From Streptomyces collinus (GTDB taxonomy: Bacteria; Actinomycetota; Actinomycetes; Streptomycetales; Streptomycetaceae), in NCBI RefSeq assembly GCF_031348265.1, contig NZ_CP133771.1, positions 2,108,001 to 2,172,000 of the forward strand: a stretch of 64,000 nt of DNA. Reading direction: 5' to 3'. Made by a program: the position numbers and the translations under genes. This document shows positions 39,476 through 47,313 of the stretch, piece after piece (position 1 is the first letter of the stretch; each line of letters begins with the position of its first letter). Below the pieces are notes generated by a model, which was given only the letters and a program-made list of their open reading frames with translations, was not told the origin of the DNA and ran no database searches.

Positions 39476-39505
39476 CGGCAGTCCGCCGGACCGTAGCCTC
39501 CCGGT

Positions 39506-40561
39506 ATGACGAGCCCTACCAGCCCGGCCTATCCTCCCAAGCCGTCCGCCGGCGACCGCATCGCCGTGATCTCGCCCTCCTCCGGTCTGCCGGGGCTCTT
39601 CCCGCTCCCCTACGAGCTGGGCCTGGAGCGGCTGCGCAAGGAGTACGGGCTGGAGCCGGTCGAGTATCCGGCGACCCGCACGATGGACTCCACGCCCCAG
39701 GAGCGGGCCGACGACATCCACGCCGCCTTCGCCGACCCGGGGATCAAAGCCGTCATCGCGTCGATCGGCGGTGACGACCAGATCACCGTGCTGCCGTACC
39801 TGGATCGGGAGTTGATCCGCGCCAACCCGAAGCCGTTCTTCGGGATGAGCGACAACACGAACCTGCTCGCGTTCCTGCGCACCTGCGGCATCGTCGGCTT
39901 CCACGGCGGGAGTGTGATGTGCGAACTGGGCCGTCCCGGAGCCATGCACCCGCAGACCGCCGAGTCCCTGCGGGCGGCCCTGTTCACTTCTGGACCGTAC
40001 GAGTTGAGGCCCGCCGAGCGGTGGCGTGACATCGACCGGGACTGGGCGGACCCGGCGACGTTCGACGAGGAGCCGGAGACCCGTCCCGGGTCCGGCTGGA
40101 CCTGGGTGAACCCGGACCGGGTGGTCGAGGGCCGTAGTTGGGGCGGCTGCCTGGAGATCCTCGGCTGGCTGCTGATGGCCGACCGGGAGGTCGCGCGTGA
40201 CCTGTCCGAGTACGACGGCGGCGTGCTGCTCCTGGAGACCTCCGAGGACATGCCGAGCGCCACGGAGGTCTTCTCCACCCTGCGGAACATGGGCGAACGC
40301 GGGCTGCTGGAGCGCTTCCCGGCCCTGCTCATGGGCCGGCCGAAGACATGGTCCTTCGAGCAGCCCAACAGCCCGGAGGAGGCAGCTCGTTACGCGGCCG
40401 ACCAACGCGATGCCGTCCTGCGTGCCATGCGGGCCTACGCCCCCGACACCACGATCGTCTTCGACGTGGACTTCGGGCACACCGATCCGCAGCTGGTGAT
40501 CCCGTACGGGGGAACCGTGCGCGTGGACGGACCGGCCCGGCGCATCACGGTCACGTACTGA
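39506..40561 (+). CDS. S66 peptidase (LD-carboxypeptidase/MccF-like)
   Basis: 351-aa serine peptidase of family S66. The nucleophile Ser115 lies in FGMSDNTN, the catalytic Glu in LLLETSED and His325 in FGHTDPQ. The 351-aa length and the SWGGCLEILGWLLM segment fit the MccF/LdcA-like cytoplasmic branch, which cleaves acyl-sulfonyl adenylates (microcin C immunity) or murein tetrapeptides. No signal peptide, so cytoplasmic action on an imported toxin or recycled muropeptide is possible. Choice between the two cannot be made here. Confidence 0.9.
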   Translation: MTSPTSPAYPPKPSAGDRIAVISPSSGLPGLFPLPYELGLERLRKEYGLEPVEYPATRTMDSTPQERADDIHAAFADPGIKAVIASIGGDDQITVLPYLDRELIRANPKPFFGMSDNTNLLAFLRTCGIVGFHGGSVMCELGRPGAMHPQTAESLRAALFTSGPYELRPAERWRDIDRDWADPATFDEEPETRPGSGWTWVNPDRVVEGRSWGGCLEILGWLLMADREVARDLSEYDGGVLLLETSEDMPSATEVFSTLRNMGERGLLERFPALLMGRPKTWSFEQPNSPEEAARYAADQRDAVLRAMRAYAPDTTIVFDVDFGHTDPQLVIPYGGTVRVDGPARRITVTY

Positions 40562-40622
40562 GGGCCCGCAAGCCCTCCGTGCGCCCCCGTAACCGGCGAT
40601 CACGGTGGGTAGTTGACGCGGC

Positions 40623-41930
40623 ATGCACGACGTACGCACCGTAAGAACACCCTCCATGCCGCGCCTCGCGGCCGCCTCGCTCGCGGGGACGGCCATCGAG
40701 TTCTACGACTTCTTCGTCTACGGCACCGCGGCGGCCCTGATCCTGGGGCCGCTGTTCTTCCCGACCTTCTCTCCGGTGGCCGGGACACTGGCCGCCTTCG
40801 CCACCTTCGGTGTGGGTTTCGTGGCCCGGCCGCTCGGGTCGGTGCTGTTCGGGCACATCGGGGACCGGCGCGGGCGGCGGCCGGTCCTCGTCGCCTCCCT
40901 GCTGCTGACCGGGGCCTCCACGGTCGCGGTCGGCTGCGTACCGACGTACGACTCGATCGGCGTGGCCGCTCCGCTGCTGCTCCTGGTGCTGCGCTTCCTC
41001 CAGGGGCTGGGGCTCGGCGGGGAGTGGGGCGGGGCGGTGCTGCTGGCCGTGGAGCACGCGCCTGCCGAACGGCGCGCCCTGTGGTCGAGCTTCCCGCAGG
41101 TCGGCCCCGCACTGGGGTTCCTGCTCGCCAACGGGGTGGTGCTGGGGCTGTCCTCGACGCTGACGGAGGCGCAGTTCGCCGCGTGGGGGTGGCGGGTGCC
41201 GTTCTGGGCGGCGGGGGTGCTGGCCGTCGCAGGGCTGTGGCTGCGGTCGTCGCTCACGGAGAGCCCCTCCTTCCTCCAGATCGACGACCACGCGCGCGTG
41301 CCGCTCGCCGAGGTCGTCCGCAACCACTGGCGGCTCCTCCTGCTGACCGGCGGAGGGCTCGCGATCGGCTACGCGATCTTCTACGCCGTGACGACCTGGT
41401 CCCTCGCCTACGGGACGGAGCAGCTCGGCGTGAGCCGCAGCGTCATGCTGACCTGCATCATGGGCGCGGTGCTCGTGAAGGGTGCGCTCACCCCGCTGGC
41501 GGCGCTGCTCGGCGACCGCTACGGCCGGCGGCCGCTGTGTCTGGCCGGGTGCGCGGCCGCCGCGCTGTGGATGTTCCCCATGGTCGCACTGCTCGCCACG
41601 GGGGCACCGCTGCCGATGTTCCTCGGCTTCCTGGGGGCGATGCTCGCGTTCATCACCATGTTCGCCGTGATCGCCGCGTATCTGCCTGAGCTGTACGAGC
41701 CGCGGGTGCGCTGTACCGGTGCCGCCGTCGGGTACAACCTCGGCGGGGTCGTGGGGGGCGCGCTCACACCGATCGTGGCGACGGCACTGGCCGAGCAGGG
41801 CGGGCGGGTGCCATGGGGCGTTGCCGCGTATCTGACGGCGATCGCGCTGCTGAGCCTCGGGTGCTTCGCGTTGCTGCCGGAGACGCGCCCGGTGCGGGTG
41901 GGTGCGGCTGCGGAGGCCCCAGCGGGGTGA
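40623..41930 (+). CDS. MFS transporter, metabolite:H+ symporter (MHS) family
   Basis: 435-aa twelve-helix transporter. The family pattern is clear: AGTAIEFYDFFVYGTAAALI in helix 1, FGHIGDRRGRRPVLV motif A, RFLQGLGLGGEWGGAVLLAVE in helix 4, and LGDRYGRRPL in the second half. MHS members import small acids or betaines such as shikimate, citrate or proline/betaine with protons. Start ATG lacks a strong ribosome-binding site. Single-gene unit; substrate unknown. Confidence 0.9.
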   Translation: MHDVRTVRTPSMPRLAAASLAGTAIEFYDFFVYGTAAALILGPLFFPTFSPVAGTLAAFATFGVGFVARPLGSVLFGHIGDRRGRRPVLVASLLLTGASTVAVGCVPTYDSIGVAAPLLLLVLRFLQGLGLGGEWGGAVLLAVEHAPAERRALWSSFPQVGPALGFLLANGVVLGLSSTLTEAQFAAWGWRVPFWAAGVLAVAGLWLRSSLTESPSFLQIDDHARVPLAEVVRNHWRLLLLTGGGLAIGYAIFYAVTTWSLAYGTEQLGVSRSVMLTCIMGAVLVKGALTPLAALLGDRYGRRPLCLAGCAAAALWMFPMVALLATGAPLPMFLGFLGAMLAFITMFAVIAAYLPELYEPRVRCTGAAVGYNLGGVVGGALTPIVATALAEQGGRVPWGVAAYLTAIALLSLGCFALLPETRPVRVGAAAEAPAG

Positions 41931-41988
41931 GCCGGGGTGCTGGTGTCGTGGCGGCTGCGCGCAGCGCTTCCCGTGGGCGTCTGCTCGC

Positions 41989-43089
41989 CTACGGATTGAT
42001 CGCCAGCTCCAGGTACGCCGCGAACAGCACCAGGTGGACCCCGCCCTGGAGCGGTGTGGCCCGGCCCGGCACCACGGTCAGCGAGGCGACCACCACGGTC
42101 AGGGCGAGCAGCACCATGTGGGTGGCGCCCAGGCCGAGGACCAGGGGGCCGGAGAGCCATACCGAGGCGAGGGCGACGGCGGGGATGGTCAGGCCGATGC
42201 TCGCCATGGCCGAGCCGAGGGCGAGGTTGAGGCTGGTCTGCACGCGGTCGCGCCGGGCGGAACGCAGCGCGGCGATGGTCTCCGGGAGCAGTACCAGCAG
42301 CGCGATGATCACGCCGACCACGGCCTGGGGCAGTCCGGCCGCCTCCACCCCGGACTCGATGGTCGGCGAGACCCCCTTGGCCAGACCGACCACGCCGACC
42401 AGGGCGAGGCCGAGCAGTCCCAGGCTGGTCAGGGCGGTACGGGCACTCGGTGCCTCGGCGTGCTCCTCGTCGGTGATCACTTCGCCGTGCCGGGTGATCG
42501 GCAGGAAGTAGTCCCGGTGCCGCCGGGTCTGTGTGGTGACGAACAGTCCGTACAGGATGAGCGAGGAGAGGGCCGCGAAGGTCAGCTGGACGGTGGAGAA
42601 CTCCGGCCCCGGCTTGCTGGTGGTGAAGGTCGGCAGGACCAGGCTGAGGGTGGCGAGGGTCGCGACGGTCGCGAGTGCGGCGCCGGTGCCTTCCGGGTTG
42701 AAGACGGCGGTGCCGTGCCGCAGTGAGGCGACCAGCAGGCACAGGCCGACGATGCCGTTGCATGTGATCATCACGGCTGCGAAGACCGTGTCCCGGGCCA
42801 GTGTCGCGCTCTTGTCCCCGCCGTCGATCATCAAGGTCACGATGAGGGCGACCTCGATGATCGTGACGGCGACGGCGAGCACGAGTGAGCCGAACGGTTC
42901 ACCGACCCGGTGGGCCACCACTTCGGCGTGATGCACTGCGGCCAGGACGGCGCCCGCGAGGACCAGCGTCACCAGCACGACGACTCCCGCCGGCAGATCA
43001 CGCCCCCAGGTGAAGACCAGCAGCACGGCCGCGAGCAGGGGAACCAGAGTCGTCCACTGTGCCGTGAGCGGCCTGCGCCGAGCGGTCAT
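41989..43089 (-). CDS. Calcium/cation:proton antiporter (ChaA-like)
   Basis: 366-aa CaCA-superfamily exchanger. Two homologous halves contain alpha-repeat motifs: HHAEVVAHRVGEPFGSLVLAVAVTIIEVALI in the first and LLPETIAALRSARRDRVQTSLNLALGSAMASIGLTIP in the second, with the ion-binding glutamates. A hydrophilic loop (about 190-215) separates the halves. Expected to export Ca2+ or Na+/K+ in exchange for protons at the membrane. Start ATG. No operon partner. Confidence 0.92.
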   Translation of the reverse strand: MTARRRPLTAQWTTLVPLLAAVLLVFTWGRDLPAGVVVLVTLVLAGAVLAAVHHAEVVAHRVGEPFGSLVLAVAVTIIEVALIVTLMIDGGDKSATLARDTVFAAVMITCNGIVGLCLLVASLRHGTAVFNPEGTGAALATVATLATLSLVLPTFTTSKPGPEFSTVQLTFAALSSLILYGLFVTTQTRRHRDYFLPITRHGEVITDEEHAEAPSARTALTSLGLLGLALVGVVGLAKGVSPTIESGVEAAGLPQAVVGVIIALLVLLPETIAALRSARRDRVQTSLNLALGSAMASIGLTIPAVALASVWLSGPLVLGLGATHMVLLALTVVVASLTVVPGRATPLQGGVHLVLFAAYLELAINP

Positions 43090-43275
43090 GCCGTGATCGT
43101 CGCAGACGTGAAGGGGCCCCGCACTGCGGTCGCGGGCGGCCTGTGGGCCTGTGCTGCGGGGCTACTCGAGGTCACGGGCGTCCACGAGGTCGCAAGCACC
43201 AGGAGCGGTGGCCGGCAATTCGCCGAGCACCGCTCCCGTGCAGGTTTCCCCTTGATCCGATGCGACCGGACGAGG

Positions 43276-44277
43276 TCAGGCGTCGATGCTGTCCTTGCTG
43301 GCGCCGTCGCTCTTGCCCTGCGCCATCTCGGCCGCCGCCTGCTTCTTGGAAGCGCGCAGGCTGGTGATCGTGGTGACGATCAGGACGGCGCAGATCACGC
43401 CGAGCGAGACCGGAATGCTGATCTCGGGGACGTGCACCCCGGACTCGTGCAGCGCGTGCAGCACCAGCTTCACGCCGATGAAGCCCAGGATGATCGACAG
43501 CCCGTAGCTGAGGTGGACCAGCTTCTTGAGCAGGCCGCCGATGAGGAAGTACAGCTGGCGCAGACCCATCAGGGCGAACGCGTTGGCCGTGAAGACGATG
43601 TACGGGTCCTGCGTCAGGCCGAAGATCGCGGGGATGGAGTCGAGGGCGAAGAGGACATCGGTGGTGCCGATGGCCAGCATCACGACCAGCATCGGGGTCA
43701 TGACCCGCTTGCCGTTCTCCTCGATCCACAGCTTGGTGCCGTGGTACCGGTCCGCCACGCCGAAGCGGCGCTCGGCGGCCTTGAGGAGCTTGTTCTCCTC
43801 GAACTCCTCGTCCTCCTCGTCGGCTCGGGCCTCCTGGATGAGCTTCCAGGCCGTGTAGATGAGGAACGCGCCGAAGATGTAGAACACCCAGGCGAAGCTG
43901 GCGAGGATCGCCGCACCGGCGGCGATGAAGATCGCTCGCAGGACCAGGGCTATGAGGACACCGATCAGCAGCACACGCTGCTGGTACTGCGACGGAACCG
44001 CGAACTTCGCCATGATCAGGACGAAGACGAACAGGTTGTCGACGCTCAGTGACTTCTCGGTGATGAAGCCGGCGAAGAACTCACCGGCGGGCTGGCCGCC
44101 GGCGAACAGGAGCAGGCCGAAGCCGAAGAGCGCGGCCAGGACGATCCAGACGACCGTCCAGATCCCGGCTTCCTTGATCGAAACGTCGTGCGGCTTGCGG
44201 CCGATGAAGAAGTCGACCGCGATGAGGGCGGCGAGGCCCACGATCGTCAGGACCCATAGGGTCATGGAAACATCCAC
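43276..44277 (-). CDS. TerC-family membrane protein (probable Mn2+ exporter)
   Basis: 333-aa polytopic protein of the TerC/Alx family. Conserved acidic membrane motifs: AVDFFIGRK, EKSLSVDNLFVFVLIMAKF (the DN motif), TTDVLFALDSIPAIFGLT and the late LSYGLSIILGFIGVKL. A charged cytoplasmic loop (ARADEEDEEFEENK) lies mid-protein. Homologues under Mn2+ riboswitches export manganese. The GTG at 44277 was chosen because GGAGG lies 4 nt upstream; that Shine-Dalgarno is part of a riboswitch-controlled hairpin. ATG 44265 is the alternative. The C-terminus is Lys/Ala-rich. Confidence 0.94.
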   Translation of the reverse strand: MDVSMTLWVLTIVGLAALIAVDFFIGRKPHDVSIKEAGIWTVVWIVLAALFGFGLLLFAGGQPAGEFFAGFITEKSLSVDNLFVFVLIMAKFAVPSQYQQRVLLIGVLIALVLRAIFIAAGAAILASFAWVFYIFGAFLIYTAWKLIQEARADEEDEEFEENKLLKAAERRFGVADRYHGTKLWIEENGKRVMTPMLVVMLAIGTTDVLFALDSIPAIFGLTQDPYIVFTANAFALMGLRQLYFLIGGLLKKLVHLSYGLSIILGFIGVKLVLHALHESGVHVPEISIPVSLGVICAVLIVTTITSLRASKKQAAAEMAQGKSDGASKDSIDA

Positions 44278-44281
44278 TGCG

Positions 44282-44420
44282 CCTCCGGCAGTCGTAACGG
44301 CAAATGTCAGCGTCGTCGCTGCCGGAGGTCTCTTCCACCCAAGGATGGGCCGACGCCCCGGGATCTGGCCTGATCCGTATTGACGGGTACGCCGCAGCAG
44401 ACAGGGAGTACTCCCCTCCG
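44282..44420 (-). promoter_or_regulatory. yybP-ykoY-type manganese riboswitch ahead of terC
   Basis: On the minus strand the leader contains CGGAGG-GGAGTA (44420-44409) and, about 80 nt later, GAGACCTCCG. These are the two conserved halves of the yybP-ykoY aptamer, which close on a CGGAGG/CCTCCG helix, with GTCAATACGG between. The 3' aptamer strand extended by GGCAG (44328-44319) is exactly complementary to CTGCCGGAGG (44291-44282), which holds the terC Shine-Dalgarno. Aptamer closing and Shine-Dalgarno pairing are therefore mutually exclusive: a translational ON switch with metal. Confidence 0.8.
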
Positions 44421-44428
44421 TGCCGTCA

Positions 44429-44458
44429 ACAGTACCCCAATCACCAAGAACAGGTAAA
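44429..44458 (-). promoter_or_regulatory. Predicted terC promoter
   Basis: Minus strand: TTTACC, 18 bp, TACTGT, ending 8 bp before the riboswitch aptamer. Spacing and -10 are good; the -35 is weak. Confidence 0.45.
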
Positions 44459-44479
44459 GCGCTTGGCAAAAGACAGGCC

Positions 44480-44496
44480 AAAACCCCTGGTCAGGG
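44480..44496 (-). terminator. Weak hairpin with T-run after the TerD-FtsK-like gene
   Basis: CCCTG and CAGGG with a 2-base loop followed by GTTTTGG on the minus strand, just after the stop codon. Short stem, so of doubtful strength. Confidence 0.35.
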
Positions 44497-44500
44497 AGCT

Positions 44501-46519
44501 TTACGTGAACTTGGTGCGGGCGGTGGCCACCTGGGAGAGCACCTGCTGGAGGACCTGGCTGCCGGGCGGCACGAGCGACGGCTCGTACGTCCAGGCATGA
44601 CCGACCCACGGGTCGGCGAGGTGATCGTCGGCCACCGGCGTCAGTCGCAGCAGCGAACGCCACAGCGGATCGAGCAAAGGCCCGTATCCGGAGGACTGCT
44701 CACGGTCGGCCACCATCATCAGGTGGACACCGAAGGCGGGGCCCTCGTCGGCGAGGTAGCGCAGCTGATTCACGGCCCGGTCGTCGAAGCCGTGCGGGAA
44801 GTCGTTGACGATGAGGAGCTGCTGGGAGGTGTCGAAACCGGGCGGGAGGGAGTCGGCGGCGCCGCCCCGGACCGCCATCTGCACCAGGTCGACCCGCTGA
44901 GTGAGCCGGCCCAGTACGTCCGCCACCCCGGCGGCGCCGGGCACGGGCGGGGCCGCGAGCACCCCGGTCTGCACGAGGGGCGCCAGCGGCTGTGCCCCCG
45001 AGCCGGCCGGGTCGATGACGTGGACGGTGAACTCGCCCGCCGGGTAGACGGCGAGCAGCCGGGCCGCGTGCGCGACCGCCGTCTCCATCGCGAGACGGCT
45101 CATGGTGGGGGAATCGGTGAAGGAACCGTCGGACGATCCGGCCGCTCCGCTGTCGATCCACAGGCCCCGCTCCAGCGGCAGCCGGACCAGCATCGGGATG
45201 CGGATCCGGTCGGCCTCGGGGAGGTGGAGGTCGCCCAGGCGCAGGGCCATGGGGATCTCCATCGGCACCCGGTAGGCGTGCCAGGCCGGGTTGTCCCAGC
45301 GGGCGTACGCCGGTGGCAGTGCCGGTTCGACGACGTCGGCCTCGGCAGCGAGCTGGGCGAGGTCCCGGTCGAGGGCCTCCCGCGCCTGGGCGACGAGCTG
45401 GGTGTGCCGGGCCCGGGCCGCCTCGCGGGCGGCGTCGCCCTGCCCGCCGATCCGGCTGCGCGGGTCGGAGAGGACCTGCTCCAGCTCCTTGTCCATGCGC
45501 GACTCGGCGAAGTCGACGGCGCTGCGGTAGGCGGCGGTGGTGCGGGCCAGGTCCTCGAACATGCCCCACACCTGGTTGTAGAGCCGCTCCTCCATGGACC
45601 AGCCGGTCGCGTCGCCCGCGACGGGCTGTGCGGGCTGCCCGGGTGCGGCCGGGGGCGCGGTCGGCGGAGGCGGGGGCGGAGCGGCGTTCTGGCGGCGCGG
45701 GTGGCTGTAGTCGATGGGGCCGCCGGCCGTGGGAGCGGACGGCTGGGTGACGGCGTCAGGATCCGGGGCGGATCCGGGATACGACGGCTGCTGCGGAGCG
45801 GGCTGCCCGGGACCGCCGGGCGTCAGGCCGCCGTACGGCGACACCGGTGGCACGGGGCCCGGCTGAGGCGCGGTGCCGCCCTGGTCCGGGCCGAGCGCGG
45901 GAGCCGCCGCCTGCCGGGAGCGGTCGCCGTCCGCCGTGCGCGGCGGGGGCGCCTGCACCGAGCGGGCCAGCCCCTGGGACACCGCGTCGTTGATGCTGCC
46001 GGCGAGCTGGTGGGCCTGCGGCAGCTGCTGGTCGGTGAGGAGTTCGGCGAGGCCTCCCGCGTAGCCCTGGCCGACGGCGCGCACCTTCCAGGCGCCCTGC
46101 CGGCGGTAGAGCTCCAGGGCGACGACGGCCGACTCGGCCTCCAGGCCGGTGATGGTGTAGCTGGCGACCTCGCCGCCGTCGAGGCCGGTGACGGCGACGA
46201 AGGGGGCCGCGACCGCGCCGAAACGGACCGGCCCCGTCCCCCCGACGGGCAGGGCGAGCAGCACGCTCACCCGGTGGACGGCCTCCGGCACGGCGTCCAG
46301 GTCCACCGCGAGGCGATGATCGGCGGCGGCCTGCCGGGGGACCTCGAGACCCGGCTGGGTGGGCGCGCCCGGGTGGGCCACCCACTCCGCGCCGTGGATC
46401 CGGCCGTTCTCGTCACCGAGCGCGGCCACGGCCACGATCGGCGTACCGGCCGAGATCCGGATCTCGAGACGGGCCTGGGAGAGCGGGTGGTTCTGCCCCC
46501 GCACCAGCTCGGCCGTCAT
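44501..46519 (-). CDS. TerD-like domain fused to FtsK/HerA-like degenerate NTPase domain
   Basis: 672-aa cytoplasmic protein. Residues 1-170 look like a TerD (tellurium-resistance, Ca2+-binding type) domain, ending in VALELYRRQGAWKVRAVGQGYAGGL. Residues about 190-300 form a Pro/Gly/Gln-rich linker. About 303-400 is helical, probably coiled coil (MEERLYNQVWGMFEDLARTT..., REALDRDLAQLAAEADVVEP). The rest resembles an FtsK/SpoIIIE-type ATPase core: MLVRLPLERGLWIDSG at the P-loop position, VHVIDPAGSG, and LLIVNDFPHGFDD at the Walker B position. The P-loop reads IDSGAAGSSDGS with no Lys, so ATP hydrolysis is doubtful. It follows the small TerD gene by 76 bp and probably shares its damage-type promoter. 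In S. coelicolor I recall such genes labelled only export-associated. Confidence 0.8.
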   Translation of the reverse strand: MTAELVRGQNHPLSQARLEIRISAGTPIVAVAALGDENGRIHGAEWVAHPGAPTQPGLEVPRQAAADHRLAVDLDAVPEAVHRVSVLLALPVGGTGPVRFGAVAAPFVAVTGLDGGEVASYTITGLEAESAVVALELYRRQGAWKVRAVGQGYAGGLAELLTDQQLPQAHQLAGSINDAVSQGLARSVQAPPPRTADGDRSRQAAAPALGPDQGGTAPQPGPVPPVSPYGGLTPGGPGQPAPQQPSYPGSAPDPDAVTQPSAPTAGGPIDYSHPRRQNAAPPPPPPTAPPAAPGQPAQPVAGDATGWSMEERLYNQVWGMFEDLARTTAAYRSAVDFAESRMDKELEQVLSDPRSRIGGQGDAAREAARARHTQLVAQAREALDRDLAQLAAEADVVEPALPPAYARWDNPAWHAYRVPMEIPMALRLGDLHLPEADRIRIPMLVRLPLERGLWIDSGAAGSSDGSFTDSPTMSRLAMETAVAHAARLLAVYPAGEFTVHVIDPAGSGAQPLAPLVQTGVLAAPPVPGAAGVADVLGRLTQRVDLVQMAVRGGAADSLPPGFDTSQQLLIVNDFPHGFDDRAVNQLRYLADEGPAFGVHLMMVADREQSSGYGPLLDPLWRSLLRLTPVADDHLADPWVGHAWTYEPSLVPPGSQVLQQVLSQVATARTKFT

Positions 46520-46595
46520 CGCCTTCGTCCCCCTGTGTCGTTGTGTGAAGTCGTGTGCTGCTCGCCGGGCCCGCCGGTCCGGGGCCCGGGGTGCG

Positions 46596-47174
46596 TCAGA
46601 GCACCGGCAGGATCGCCGGCATCAGGTCCTGGAAGGTGCGGCCGTTGGCCGGGTTGCCCAGGGCCGTCATCGACCAGCCCTGGCCCGTGCGGTGGACCTT
46701 GGCCATGATCTGGGCCGTGTACTGGCCACCGCCGGCGAGCGTGTAGCGGGCGAGCTCCTGGCCGTTGGTCTCGTCGACCAGGCGGCAGAACGCGTTCTGC
46801 ACCTCCTGGAAGGTCTGGCCCGTGAAGGAGTTCACGGTGAAGACGATCTGGTCGATGTGGACCGGGACCCGCGCGAGGTCGACGAGGATCGCCTCGTCGT
46901 CGCCGCCCTGGCCGACACCGCCGACGAGGTTGTCACCGGTGTGGCGGACCGAGCCGTCGTCGCTCACCAGGTGGCGGAAGAAGACGACGTCGACCGGCTG
47001 CTTGTCCGCGAACAGGACGGCGGAGGCGTCGAGGTCGATCTCTCGCGTGCGCGAGCCGAACAGGCCGCGCCGGGGAGCCGCCTGCCAGCCGAGACCCATA
47101 CGAACCGCAGTCAGGCTGCCGCCGTCGTTCTTCTGCAGACTGATGGCCTGACCCTTGGTCATGTTGACGGTCAC
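46596..47174 (-). CDS. TerD-family protein, DNA-damage-type promoter
   Basis: 192-aa TerD-domain protein. Family marks: KGQAISLQKNDGGSLTAVRMGLGW, EIDLDASAVLF, HTGDNLVGGVGQGGDDEAILVDLARVP (acidic loops that bind Ca2+ in TerD), FTVNSFTGQTFQEVQNAFCRLVDETNGQELARYTL. TerD proteins are tied to resistance to tellurite, phage, colicins and DNA damage in several bacteria. GTG start at 47174 with GAGGGGA about 10 nt upstream. Promoter motif CTGTCAGTG-N8-TAGGGT lies 55 bp upstream. It leads into the TerD-FtsK-like gene and sits between uvrB and terC. Confidence 0.92.
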   Translation of the reverse strand: MTVNMTKGQAISLQKNDGGSLTAVRMGLGWQAAPRRGLFGSRTREIDLDASAVLFADKQPVDVVFFRHLVSDDGSVRHTGDNLVGGVGQGGDDEAILVDLARVPVHIDQIVFTVNSFTGQTFQEVQNAFCRLVDETNGQELARYTLAGGGQYTAQIMAKVHRTGQGWSMTALGNPANGRTFQDLMPAILPVL

Positions 47175-47229
47175 GCGCTGATTCCCCTCTCGAACGTCCC
47201 CTGTTGCCGCGTAGTCGCGGTTGACCAGA

Positions 47230-47252
47230 ACCCTACGCAGGGGCACTGACAG
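47230..47252 (-). promoter_or_regulatory. RecA-independent DNA-damage promoter motif of the TerD operon
   Basis: Minus strand: CTGTCAGTG, 8 bp, TAGGGT; one deviation (first base) from TTGTCRGTG-N8-TAnnnT. Same deviation as at uvrB and uvrC. Confidence 0.72.
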
Positions 47253-47313
47253 CGACGTACCCCGGTCCGCACTTTGTGTCGGTCTTGCAACACTGCCCGT
47301 ACGCGGCACGCTG

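Noticed and set aside
44323..44338. Intrinsic terminator in the terC leader
   Set aside because: The complementary segments pair with the ribosome-binding site and have no T-run; translational control is the better reading.
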